Source of the DNA: an uncultured Roseiflexaceae bacterium
GTDB taxonomy: Bacteria > Chloroflexota > Chloroflexia > Chloroflexales > Roseiflexaceae
Assembly (NCBI GenBank): GCA_937988885.1
Contig: CALKHR010000148.1
Span: 1 to 64,000 of the forward strand
Direction of reading: 5' to 3'
Length of the DNA stretch: 64,000 nucleotides
This document shows, in pieces, positions 1 to 7,296 of the stretch. Position 1 is the first letter of the stretch. Every line of letters starts with the position of its first letter. Under the pieces are notes generated by a model, which saw only the letters and a list, made by a program, of their open reading frames with translations, was not told the origin of the DNA and made no database searches. A program made the position numbers and the translations under genes.

Positions 1-11
1 AGGCCGGGTTG

Positions 12-704
12 ATGATTCGGCTGCACCTGATCGTCGAGGGACAAACTGAGGAAACTTTTGTAAACACTGTGCTCGCCGATTACCTTGGCGCGTTCCAGAT
101 CAGCGTTGATGTGCGGCGGGTAGAGACGAGCCGAAGTCGTGGACGTGTGTATCGCGGCGGCGTGCTCGATTATGCTCGTGTGAAACGGGATGTTGTCCTT
201 TGGATGAAACAGGATCCGCGCCCCGATGCCTTTTTCTCCACAATGTTCGATCTCTATGCGCTTCCGCAGGATTTCCCCGGTTATGCCTCGTCATAGCATC
301 TGCCGCCGTTTGAGCGTGTCAATGCGCTTGAGCAGGCGTTTGCTCTGGATGTGCAGCATACTCGTTTCATCCCCTACCTTCAGTTACATGAGTTTGAGGC
401 GCTGCTATTAGCTGATCCGCAGCAGTTTGAATGGGAATTTATTGAGCATGATCAGGCGATCCGTCAGTTGGTTGAGATGACCGCAACGTTTGATTCGCCT
501 GAACTGATTGATGATGGTCAAGAGACTGCGCCTTCGAAGCGAATCATTCGAGTGATACCTGAATATGCTGGTCAAAAGCCGTCGTCGGGGCCGCTGATTG
601 CCGCGAAGATCGGTGTACCAGCTCTGCGTGCCGCGTGTCCGCACTTTGATGCGTGGCTTACGCGGCTCTCCACGTTGCATCAAGCCTCGGAAACACATGT
701 CTAA
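12..704 (+). pseudogene. DUF4276 family protein, interrupted by one in-frame amber codon
   Basis: The two halves lie in the same reading frame and are separated only by TAG at 294-296. The first half begins MIRLHLIVEGQTEE, the usual DUF4276 N-terminus. After the stop the frame continues through FIPYLQLHEFEALL, the TAPSKRI region and a C-terminal CPHFDAWL motif, so the product would be about 230 residues, normal for the family. A single C-to-T change in a CAG codon would explain the stop. ATG at 12 overlaps a TGA at 10-12, so an upstream gene probably ended at the window edge with translational coupling. Members of this family are usually the second gene of an ATPase/TOPRIM-like pair, often in defence-type islands (family knowledge). 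The partner lies outside the window. It could be a real pseudogene, a sequencing error or amber read-through. Confidence 0.75.
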
Positions 705-765
705 TTGGATATTCCCCGTATCTAAACGCCGTTTTTCCCTGCGGCAACAAGGTATGTCTTCTTTT

Positions 766-806
766 GTGATGTCGATGCGCTGCTAAGAGTAGCCCATCGA
801 CATCAC
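766..806 (+). repeat. Degenerate copy A of the hairpin repeat family
   Basis: The conserved left module (CCTGCGGCAACAAGGTA, 738-754) is followed by a hairpin at 766-806 whose 12-base outer arms pair exactly (766-777 with 795-806). The terminal repeats seen in intact copies are not recognisable here. It lies between the broken DUF4276 gene and the M20 peptidase. Confidence 0.6.
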
Positions 807-833
807 GTTTATTTAGAACCACCCGTCACCCCG

Positions 834-2012
834 TTACCCCGCCACACCGTCGTTCGCGTAGCGCAGCATGAGCAGTGCGAGCAGTGCGGTGCGCGGCACA
901 ACGCTGGATATGAGGATGTATTCGTCGGGGCTGTGGGCTAGCCCGCCGATGGGTGCGAGGCCGTCGAGCACGGGCAGGCCGCGTTCCGCCAGGAAGTTGG
1001 CGTAGGAGACGCCGCCCGTCGATGCGGCTTGCACGCTGAAGCCGAGTTCTTGGGCGCAGGCGTCGGTGAGTTGGGCCATCGCTTCGATGGCGGGGGTGCG
1101 TGGCATGGGTGGCGCGCCCCAGCCGCCGGTGATGGTGGTGCGCACGCCGGGCACGACGATGCGCTCCGCTTCGGCTTGGAAGGCGGCGTCCAGCACTGCG
1201 GCGTCGTCGGGGTGCTCGATGCGCACGTCGATGGTGGCACTGGCGTAGTCGGGGACGGCGTTGGATACGACGCCGCCTTTGATGATGCCGACGTTGACGG
1301 TTGCGCCGGGACGTAGGCCGTTGAGCGCTTGCAGGGCGATGATGTGGTGGGCGAGCGCTAGGACGGCGTGCGCGCCTTTCTGCGGTTCGACGCCTGCGTG
1401 CGCTGATCTGCCGAAGGTTTCGAGCAGGAAGCCGCCGCCGCCTTTGCGCGCCCCGACGATATCGCCGTTGGCGCGGGCGGCTTCGAGGACGATGGCGGCG
1501 TCGTAGTGCGGCGCGAGGCTTTGCAGCAGCGGGAGCGATGTGCGCATGTCGGTCTCTTCATCGCCGCCGCAGACGAGGCTGATGGTGCCGCAGCGGGGCA
1601 GCATGCCCAGGTCTTCGAGGGCAGCCATGGCGTAGAGCGCCGAGATGATGCCGCTTTTGTTATCGGCGGTGCCCGGGCCGATCAGTTTGTCGCCTTCGGT
1701 GCGCAGCGGGTTTTGCGCGAGTGTGCCGAGCGGGTGAACGGTGTCGAGGTGCGCGACGAGTAGGATGGCTGGCCGTTCGGCGCCACGCACGGTGACGACG
1801 AGGCCGTTGCCTGCGGTTTCGTCGGGGTGGGTAGTGACTTCCCAGCCACGCGCCTCGGCCCAGCGCTGCACCCACGCGCCTACTTCGTCGATGCCTGGTT
1901 TGTAGTTCGAGGGGCTTTCGATCGAGCAGATTTCGCGCAGTTCGTCGAGGTAGGCTGTTTGGAGGGTTTCGAGGTGCGAGATGAGCGCCTGGGCTTCGGG
2001 TGTTGTTGGCAT
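834..2012 (-). CDS. M20 family metallopeptidase, glutamate carboxypeptidase (CPG2-like)
   Basis: This 392-residue protein has the M20A layout: a two-zinc catalytic domain interrupted by a lid/dimerisation domain. Visible motifs are VAHLDTVH (first metal His and Asp), GPGTADNKSG with the bridging Asp, CGGDEETD with the catalytic and metal Glu pair, VLEAAR with another metal Glu, GRSAHAG at the start of the lid, and GGLAHSPDEY near the C-terminus carrying the last metal His. The family cleaves C-terminal glutamate or other residues from peptides or folate-like amides; the exact substrate cannot be read from sequence. No signal peptide is evident, so it is probably cytoplasmic. The ATG at 2012 is preceded on the minus strand by AGAGGAA. 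It appears monocistronic, with the copy B repeat lying upstream of it. Confidence 0.88.
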   Translation of the reverse strand: MPTTPEAQALISHLETLQTAYLDELREICSIESPSNYKPGIDEVGAWVQRWAEARGWEVTTHPDETAGNGLVVTVRGAERPAILLVAHLDTVHPLGTLAQNPLRTEGDKLIGPGTADNKSGIISALYAMAALEDLGMLPRCGTISLVCGGDEETDMRTSLPLLQSLAPHYDAAIVLEAARANGDIVGARKGGGGFLLETFGRSAHAGVEPQKGAHAVLALAHHIIALQALNGLRPGATVNVGIIKGGVVSNAVPDYASATIDVRIEHPDDAAVLDAAFQAEAERIVVPGVRTTITGGWGAPPMPRTPAIEAMAQLTDACAQELGFSVQAASTGGVSYANFLAERGLPVLDGLAPIGGLAHSPDEYILISSVVPRTALLALLMLRYANDGVAG

Positions 2013-2066
2013 TGGGTTCCTCTAGGTTTCGCTATGCGGTTGGTCGGTGATGATTAGAAGGCAGTT

Positions 2067-2141
2067 TTAGCTTGCGGCAGCAAGGTACTTTCTTTTTTAT
2101 GTGGTGTCAAAGCGCTGCTACGCGCAGCGCTTTGACACCAC
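2067..2141 (+). repeat. Copy B of the hairpin repeat family (module plus perfect hairpin)
   Basis: The module TTTTAGCTTGCGGCAGCAAG begins at 2065 and is followed by a perfect 18-bp stem (2101-2118 with 2124-2141) around the loop TACGC. The outer stem GTGGTGT and the apical GCTGC/GCAGC match other copies, while the stem middle TCAAAGC is private to this copy. Terminal repeats are not clear. It lies 5' of the M20 peptidase gene (minus strand). Confidence 0.75.
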
Positions 2142-2170
2142 TTGATTAGTATGAGCCTCCGTTGTAGGTG

Positions 2171-2420
2171 TCGGATGCGCTAGGCGCGAGTGCGCGTGTA
2201 TTCACGAGGAGGTGCGCTGCTGCGCAAGCCCAAGGGGTCGGTCGCGACCCCTGGGAACCCCGCGACTGGGGCGAATGCCCCTGGACCCCAAGGGATCCGC
2301 TCTGTCAGGCAGTGCCATTTGGTCCCTCGGTATGGTCCGTGTTCGGTGGTCTGTGTGCGCTTTTGCATCTTGTGCCTCCGCTCATAGCCTTCTGATGCTT
2401 TCCTGCAATGTTCTGAGAGC
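2171..2420 (+). repeat. GC-rich structured element R, copy 1
   Basis: This segment of about 250 nt aligns with 7029-7290 along its length. Shared blocks include GCTGCTGCGCAAGCCC, GGTCGCG, CCCCTGGACCCC, ATCCGCTCTGTCAGG, CCTCGGTATGGTCC and GTTCGGTGGTCTGT. Hairpin 2234-2240/2245-2251 (GGGGTCG, loop GTCG, CGACCCC) differs from the other copy by compensated pairs. A second hairpin GGGGC/GCCCC follows. No credible protein frame is conserved. Confidence 0.7.
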
Positions 2421-2492
2421 GATGGTTGGCTTTGTTGTGCTGTGATTATACCGCGTTATCGGCGGCGGCTGCGGGTGGCCGCGAGTAGAGCG

Positions 2493-2590
2493 GCGCGCGT
2501 TTTGGCGCGAAGCGCCACATCTGTCCGAGCGCGCACACGTTGTGCACGACGTTGTTTGCCCGCAGCGACGGGCGTTGAGATCGCGGTTGC
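2493..2590 (-). repeat. 98-nt conserved element, copy 1
   Basis: Read on the minus strand this matches 49819-49916 at 91 of 98 positions by my hand alignment, without gaps. It contains the hairpin TGGCGCTTCGCGCCA and the near-palindrome CGTCGTGCACAACG. It lies immediately 3' of the M14 carboxypeptidase gene. A short frame is shared by both copies, but it has no start or length consistent with a gene. Confidence 0.8.
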
Positions 2591-2629
2591 TTTTTTTCTT
2601 CCCCAACAACACTACGGCGCTGTGGCGGG

Positions 2630-3913
2630 TTAGGTGTTGATGATGGGCAACCAGGTACGCAGCGGCGGGCGTTCGATGCCGTCGGTGCAGGTGGCTGGGC
2701 CGATGGCGGCGTGTGGGCAGGCGGCGTATTCGAGCAGCAGCAGGACGGCTTCGCGGTTGCGGGCGGTTTGTTCGGCGATGACGCTGGCGGACGGGTAGAA
2801 ATCGTTCCAGACGGGGAACATCTCGAAGGTGAAGGAGAAGATGCGGTGTACGCCGTAGCTCCAGTCGAGGAAGTCGCCATTGGTGAGGTAGAGATGGCTG
2901 CCTTGGTGTGGTGTGTAGCCGTTGGTGGCGGCCATGGCTTGGCCGAGGGCGACGAAGGTTGCGGCGTCGTCGGCGGGCATGTCCTCGGGTTGGGCGGCGT
3001 AGGTGTAGCCGTAGGGCCAGAGGATGAGTTCGCCGAAGGTGTGGAATGAGATGGCGACGCGGATCTGTTGGGTGCCGCTGATCACGCGGCTGTTGACGAA
3101 CGCTTCCATGGCGGCGACTTCGGGGGCGCTGGCGGGGGCCGAGCCTCGGTAGATCTCGGAACTGGGGTCGGCTGATGAGCCGATGCCGTCCCAGCGGTAG
3201 CTGTGATTGCGGTTGAGGTCGGTGCCGATGGCGGGGTGGCCGCTGTTGGGTTGGCGGTTTTTGCGCCAGAGTCGGTATTCGCCCGTGGCGATGTCGTATT
3301 CGCTGCCGTCGGGGTTGAGGCTGAAGATGAGGTAGATTTCGCGGGTGTCGACAAGGCGGGTGATCTGCGGGTCGCTGCCGTAGTTGCTGGTGAAGAGGTC
3401 GAGCAGGTAGAGCATCATTTCGGGGGTGAGGTGTTCGCGGGCGTGGTATTGGCCGACGAAGAGCGCTTCGGGTTCGTCCTCGTCTTGGGCGACATTGTCG
3501 CTGATTTTGGCGGCCCACAGCGCGCGGCCTTCGTATGAGTTGCCGATGCTGAAGAGTTGGACGATCTCGGGGTGCGCGGCGGCGGTGGCTTGGATCTCGG
3601 CGACCATTTCGGCGTAGTTGTGGTACGCGGCGTCGGCGGGCGGGAAGTCGCTCGTCCGCACGATGGGTTGTGAGTTGTAGCCGAGCGCTGCGAGCCGTTG
3701 CGCGTCGGCGGGGGTGGCGGTGATCTCGACCCAGTCGGGGCCAACGCTGTCGATGGCGATGCCTTGGGCGACGATGTTGGTGCGCTGTTGGGCGGTGGTG
3801 ATGTTGTTGATGCGGTATTGGCGTATGGCGAGGTCGGCTGGCTGCGCCGAGGCCTGCGGTATCAGGATGAGGGCGAGGAGCAGAAGGATGAGGTAACGCG
3901 CCATTGTGCTCAT
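2630..3913 (-). CDS. Secreted M14 zinc carboxypeptidase
   Basis: This 427-residue metallocarboxypeptidase begins with a typical Sec signal peptide (MARYLILLLLALILIPQASA, cleavage after about residue 23). A propeptide-like region of roughly 85 residues follows, then the M14 domain. Catalytic motifs are QYHAREHLTPE with zinc His and Glu, LNPDGSEYD, DLNRNHSYRW with substrate-binding Arg and Asn, SFHTFGELILWPYG with the third zinc His, and FTFEMFP with the general-base Glu. The layout is that of carboxypeptidase T/A relatives that release C-terminal amino acids from peptides outside the cell. Translation may start at 3904 (MARYL), since a second Met lies three codons downstream. An ATCTGTG direct repeat sits about 30 nt upstream of the start. 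The gene appears to be transcribed alone. Confidence 0.92.
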   Translation of the reverse strand: MSTMARYLILLLLALILIPQASAQPADLAIRQYRINNITTAQQRTNIVAQGIAIDSVGPDWVEITATPADAQRLAALGYNSQPIVRTSDFPPADAAYHNYAEMVAEIQATAAAHPEIVQLFSIGNSYEGRALWAAKISDNVAQDEDEPEALFVGQYHAREHLTPEMMLYLLDLFTSNYGSDPQITRLVDTREIYLIFSLNPDGSEYDIATGEYRLWRKNRQPNSGHPAIGTDLNRNHSYRWDGIGSSADPSSEIYRGSAPASAPEVAAMEAFVNSRVISGTQQIRVAISFHTFGELILWPYGYTYAAQPEDMPADDAATFVALGQAMAATNGYTPHQGSHLYLTNGDFLDWSYGVHRIFSFTFEMFPVWNDFYPSASVIAEQTARNREAVLLLLEYAACPHAAIGPATCTDGIERPPLRTWLPIINT

Positions 3914-3942
3914 AGTGATCTCCCTTGGAATCGGTTGTTGTA

Positions 3943-3960
3943 TCCACAGATTACACAGAT
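3943..3960 (-). repeat. ATCTGTG direct-repeat motif upstream of the M14 gene
   Basis: TCCACAGATTACACAGAT; in the sense of the M14 gene this reads ATCTGTG-n-AATCTGTGGA, about 30 nt before the start. The same motif in the same orientation precedes larC and the GH38 gene. Confidence 0.5.
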
Positions 3961-4126
3961 TTTTAAGAGGTGGTAAAGCTCAATTCGCTAGTTGGTGTGA
4001 TATGAGTTTGATTCGCCTAGAGTAGCAAGGTACGTTCTTACGACGTTTGTGGGGAGATGTTAGTATCAGTTGATATGTACAGTTTTGATATTTTGTGAAT
4101 CAAAATTTTTGCCAAGTCGTCGGGTC

Positions 4127-4331
4127 ATACCAAATCCAAATGATTGCTTACAGTATCAGCATCCTTGCTGAACACCCTTTCTTCAACGTTAGACCGATAC
4201 CAGCATTTCCAGGGAAGGTGGTGTCGATGTGCTGCGCGTAGCAGCGCCTCGACATCACAAAAAACGTCAAATACCTTGCTGCCGCAGGCTAAAACGGGTT
4301 TGTTACTGACACGACCCAAGCGGATTTGGAT
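4127..4331 (-). repeat. MITE-like element, copy C
   Basis: Left end ATACCAAATCC (4127-4137) and imperfect right end GGATTTGGAT (4322-4331) are inverted repeats. Inside, on the minus strand, are the module TTTTAGCCTGCGGCAGCAAG (4276-4295) and the 41-nt hairpin 4218-4258 with loop GCGTA and one mismatch in 18 pairs. A module-like fragment (AGTAGCAAGGTA) also occurs at about 4020-4032. Apart from the repeat and the promoter at its right edge, the 3914-4405 gap shows nothing gene-like. Confidence 0.8.
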
Positions 4332-4334
4332 CAG

Positions 4335-4363
4335 TTGTTGGGAAATCGGTTGAGTGGTATGAT
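4335..4363 (+). promoter_or_regulatory. Promoter of the MFS-marR unit
   Basis: TTGTTG (4335-4340) and TATGAT (4358-4363) are separated by 17 nt, about 45 nt before the MFS start. The -35 box abuts the right end of the MITE-like element. Confidence 0.55.
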
Positions 4364-4396
4364 AGTTGACGGGTCAATGATTGATCGAGCAACTAT
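4362..4396 (+). promoter_or_regulatory. Candidate MarR operator
   Basis: The palindrome TTGAC-GG-GTCAA (4366-4377) lies just downstream of the -10 box. A wider inverted pair ATAGTTG (4362-4368) and CAACTAT (4390-4396) brackets it. The position suits repression by the co-transcribed MarR protein; this is an inference. Confidence 0.5.
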
Positions 4397-4405
4397 TGAG
4401 GAGCT

Positions 4406-6085
4406 ATGAACCAACCAAAGTCTTCGGAGGCAGCCATGGCTGCTACTTCTCCCTCGTCCTCATCCGCAGCGCCAAGTTCGCGCTACGAAGGGGGATTGTA
4501 CGGGATGCCAGCGTTACTGGCAATGTCGGGTATTGCGTTGGTTGTGCTCCTTTCGGCACTTGACCAGACGATCGTTAGCACGGCAATGCCGAAGATCATT
4601 GCTGAGTTACAGGGGTTCGACCTATACGCTTGGGTGGCGACGAGCTATTTGCTCACATCGACGGTTACCATCCCGATTATGGGCAAATTCGGCGATTTGT
4701 ACGGTCGCAAGCCGTTTGTGTTGGCGGCAATCATTGTGTTCGTGGGCGCTTCGGCGGCGTGTGGCATGGCCACCAGTATGCTGGGCTTGATCATCGGGCG
4801 TGGCGTGCAGGGCATCGGCGCTGGGATGATCCAAGCGACTGGTTTTTCGAGCATCAGCGATATCTTCCCACAGCCGGAGCGGCGCGTGCGCTGGCAGGGT
4901 GTGGTCACGAGCACCTTCGGCTTGGCGAGTGTGCTCGGCCCAACCCTCGGCGGCGTGATGACCGATAATCTCGGGTGGCGCTCGGTCTTCTATGTGAATC
5001 TGCCGGTCGGCATCTTGGCGGTGATCGTGTTGATCTTCACGTTGCCGCGCGAACTCTCGCCCCGCCAGCCGAATGCGCGGATCGATTGGCCCGGCGTGGC
5101 GACGATCACGTTGAGCATTAGCGCGCTGCTGATGGCGGTCGAGTGGAGCGGCGAGATGGGTTGGTCGTCGCCGCTGATCGTGGGTCTGTTGCTGTTCGGC
5201 TTCGCGATGCTGGTGCTGTTCGTGTGGATCGAGTGGCGTGCACCCGAGCCGCTGATGCCGCTCGATCTGTTCACGATCCCGACGGTGACGATCTCGTGTT
5301 TGGTTTCGTTGCTGGTGGGCTTCGCGCTCTTCAGCCTGATCTTCTACACGCCGCTGTTTGCGCAGGGCTCTTTGGGATTGAGCGCGAGTGCGGCGGGCGT
5401 GATCCTGACGCCGTTGGTGACATGTATCGCGGTCGGCAGCCTGTGCTGCGGCCAGTTATTCCCGCGCTTCCCCCGAGTGCGCGTGATGATGCTGATCGGC
5501 GGCAGTCTGTTCACGATCGGCGCGTTCTGCCTCTCGCAGACGACGCGCGAGACCGAGCAGATCTGGTTTAGTGTGTTGTTGGGCATGTGCGGCACGGGCG
5601 TGGGCATGCTGATGCCGATGATGGTGATGTGCGTGCAGGCGGTGGTGCCACGGCGGCGCATGGGCGTGGGCACAGCGGCGAATCAGTTCTTGCGCCAGAT
5701 CGGCAATACGCTGGGCACGGCGCTGGTTGGCGCGCTGGTGGCAAGCTTGTTTATGTCGAACTTGACGTTTCGTGCGCCCGCCGATACCGACCCGCGCCTG
5801 TTGGCGGCGATGAACGACCCGACGGTGTTGGTGAGCGCTGATGCGCAGGCCGAGTTGGCGGTGCTGGCCGATGAGATCGGGCCGCAGGGGCCGAGCCAAC
5901 TTGAGACGCTGATGGCGTTGGGGCGCGATGCGTTGGCTGTTGGCATTCGTGCGAGCTATTGGGCAGCGGTGGGCGCGGGTGTGCTGATTCTGATCTTGGC
6001 CTCGTTGCTGCGACCTCAAATGTTTGTGGTACCATCAGATCAGTTGCGCACGCTCCCTGTAGAGCGAGAATTGCCATCGTTATAA
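4406..6085 (+). CDS. MFS multidrug exporter, DHA2 (14-TM, EmrB/QacA) family
   Basis: This 559-residue integral membrane protein has 14 predicted hydrophobic segments and DHA2 signatures: SALDQTIVSTAMPKI in the first helix, the motif A region GKFGDLYGRKP, and a motif C-like GPTLGG stretch in helix 5. The family exports drugs or toxic metabolites by proton antiport. The first ATG (4406) follows GAGGAG very closely. An alternative ATG at 4436 has GGAGG at an ideal five-nucleotide spacing, so the N-terminus could be ten residues shorter. The marR gene starts 15 nt after the stop, a classic exporter/regulator pair. The Ser/Ala-rich first 30 residues precede the membrane domain and look disordered. 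Confidence 0.9.
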   Translation: MNQPKSSEAAMAATSPSSSSAAPSSRYEGGLYGMPALLAMSGIALVVLLSALDQTIVSTAMPKIIAELQGFDLYAWVATSYLLTSTVTIPIMGKFGDLYGRKPFVLAAIIVFVGASAACGMATSMLGLIIGRGVQGIGAGMIQATGFSSISDIFPQPERRVRWQGVVTSTFGLASVLGPTLGGVMTDNLGWRSVFYVNLPVGILAVIVLIFTLPRELSPRQPNARIDWPGVATITLSISALLMAVEWSGEMGWSSPLIVGLLLFGFAMLVLFVWIEWRAPEPLMPLDLFTIPTVTISCLVSLLVGFALFSLIFYTPLFAQGSLGLSASAAGVILTPLVTCIAVGSLCCGQLFPRFPRVRVMMLIGGSLFTIGAFCLSQTTRETEQIWFSVLLGMCGTGVGMLMPMMVMCVQAVVPRRRMGVGTAANQFLRQIGNTLGTALVGALVASLFMSNLTFRAPADTDPRLLAAMNDPTVLVSADAQAELAVLADEIGPQGPSQLETLMALGRDALAVGIRASYWAAVGAGVLILILASLLRPQMFVVPSDQLRTLPVERELPSL

Positions 6086-6100
6086 GTGTGAGGTTCATGC

Positions 6101-6577
6101 GTGGATGATTCGACCAATGCGCCGCCAAACGAGCCGGAGGTGCTTACACAGCCGTTAAACGATACGCTATTCCAGCAGATTTCACGGACGTACCACACCG
6201 TGTTGCCCGCCTTCGAGCGCCACGTGGGTATGAGCCGTTCGCGTTGGGGCGTGTTGGTGACGCTGCTGCGTGAGGGCGAGATGAGTCAGGCGTTGTTGCA
6301 GCAACGCCTACGAGTGAATGGTGCGGTGATCACGCGTCAGGTCAAGCAGTTGGAGGATGAGGGGTTGGTGCGGCGGCGCGTCGATCCGCAGGATAACCGT
6401 TTCACGCTGGTGCACCTGAGCGAGCAGGGCCAGCAGTTGATCGCAGGTCTGGTGGGACGGCGCGAGTCGTTCGAGCGGCTGATCACGGTTGGTTTGAGCG
6501 AGGATGAGTTGGCGGTGCTGCGGCGCAGTCTGGCGGTGATCGCGGCCAATGTCGCGAAGATCGCTGAGGACGAGTAA
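6101..6577 (+). CDS. MarR family transcriptional regulator
   Basis: This 158-residue protein starts at GTG 6101, with GAGG a few bases upstream. It contains the winged-helix core of MarR proteins: SRWGVLVTLLREGEMSQ (helices before the HTH), the recognition region LLQQRLRVNGAVITRQVKQL, then the wing VRRRVDPQDNRFTLVHLSEQG with the conserved Asp-x-Arg (DPQDNR). N- and C-terminal helices would form the dimer interface. It follows the DHA2 exporter by 15 nt and probably represses the shared promoter in a ligand-dependent way, by analogy with MarR/EmrR systems. A strong terminator lies 35 nt after the stop. No cysteine-based redox switch is evident. Confidence 0.9.
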   Translation: MDDSTNAPPNEPEVLTQPLNDTLFQQISRTYHTVLPAFERHVGMSRSRWGVLVTLLREGEMSQALLQQRLRVNGAVITRQVKQLEDEGLVRRRVDPQDNRFTLVHLSEQGQQLIAGLVGRRESFERLITVGLSEDELAVLRRSLAVIAANVAKIAEDE

Positions 6578-6612
6578 CGCGGGTTGATCATCCACACATT
6601 ATCCGATGTTGT

Positions 6613-6649
6613 GATGAGGTTGTTCTGCTGATGTAGAACAACCTCATCG
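6613..6649 (+). terminator. Rho-independent terminator after marR
   Basis: GATGAGGTTGTTCT (6613-6626) pairs with AGAACAACCTCATC (6635-6648), followed by GTTTTTGTG. Confidence 0.85.
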
Positions 6650-6664
6650 TTTTTGTGTAGGAAC

Positions 6665-6693
6665 ATCCACAGATTGCACAGATTGCACAGATT
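6665..6693 (-). repeat. Three-unit CACAGATT motif
   Basis: CCACAGATT followed by two GCACAGATT units, related to the motif at 3943, 8526, 8712 and 45476. Here it lies downstream of marR rather than next to a start codon. Confidence 0.5.
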
Positions 6694-6729
6694 ATTGAAA
6701 ACAGGATTGCTTTCTTTGCTGAAGGTTTT

Positions 6730-6936
6730 ATACCAAATCTGGTTGGACTGTGTTCATTGAAATGCTTTTTTAGCCTGCGGCAGCAAGGTGTTTTCTTCTT
6801 TTTGTGATGTGAACGGGCTGCTACGCGCAGTCCGTCCACATCACTTGTTTCGGGAAGTGTAGGTACCAATTGAAATCGAGGATCACGCCATTACACGAAG
6901 GTGTCGTTTTTGTTAGTGATTATTCGGATGTGATGT
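6730..6936 (+). repeat. MITE-like element, copy D
   Basis: This 207-nt element has left end ATACCAAATC and a degenerate right end CGGATGTGATGT. The module TTAGCCTGCGGCAGCAAGG precedes hairpin 6804-6844, which pairs 17 of 18 positions around loop TACGC. The flank after the hairpin (TTGTTTCGGG...) also aligns with copy E. Together with element R copy 2 it fills most of the 6578-7296 gap; no gene is seen there. Confidence 0.85.
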
Positions 6937-7028
6937 CAGAGGCTTTCTGAAAAGCTTTCTAATGCGGAAAACAGAAAAGCAATAAATGTACTGCGCATTT
7001 TGAGAAGTATGTATCTCCTTTACGAGAG

Positions 7029-7290
7029 CGTAGGATGCGCCATTCGGCGAGAGTGCGCGTACTCACGAGCAACTCGGCTGCTGCGCAAGCCCTAAGGGCC
7101 GGTCGCGGCCCTTTGGAAACCCCGACCGGGGCTTATCGCCCCTGGACCCCCAAGGAATCCGCTCTGTCAGGTGGGTATCGTTTGCTTCCTCGGTATGGTC
7201 CTTGTTCGGTGGTCTGTATGCGCTTTTTACTCGCTGATACGCAGGTATCTCTGCTCACAACGTCCTGATGCTTTTCAGAAAGCTTCTCAG
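7029..7290 (+). repeat. GC-rich structured element R, copy 2
   Basis: Homologous to 2171-2420. The hairpin 7094-7101/7106-7113 (AAGGGCCG, loop GTCG, CGGCCCTT) replaces two base pairs of copy 1 by compensated pairs (G-C to A-T, T-A to C-G). It ends a few bases 3' of larC and lies about 90 nt after the MITE-like copy D; copy 1 likewise follows copy B. Confidence 0.7.
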
Positions 7291-7296
7291 CGCCGT

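Noticed and set aside
2382..3947. 521-codon frame overlapping the M14 gene on the same strand
   Set aside because: Arg/Pro/His-rich translation typical of an out-of-frame read of GC-rich DNA; the M14 frame has all catalytic motifs.
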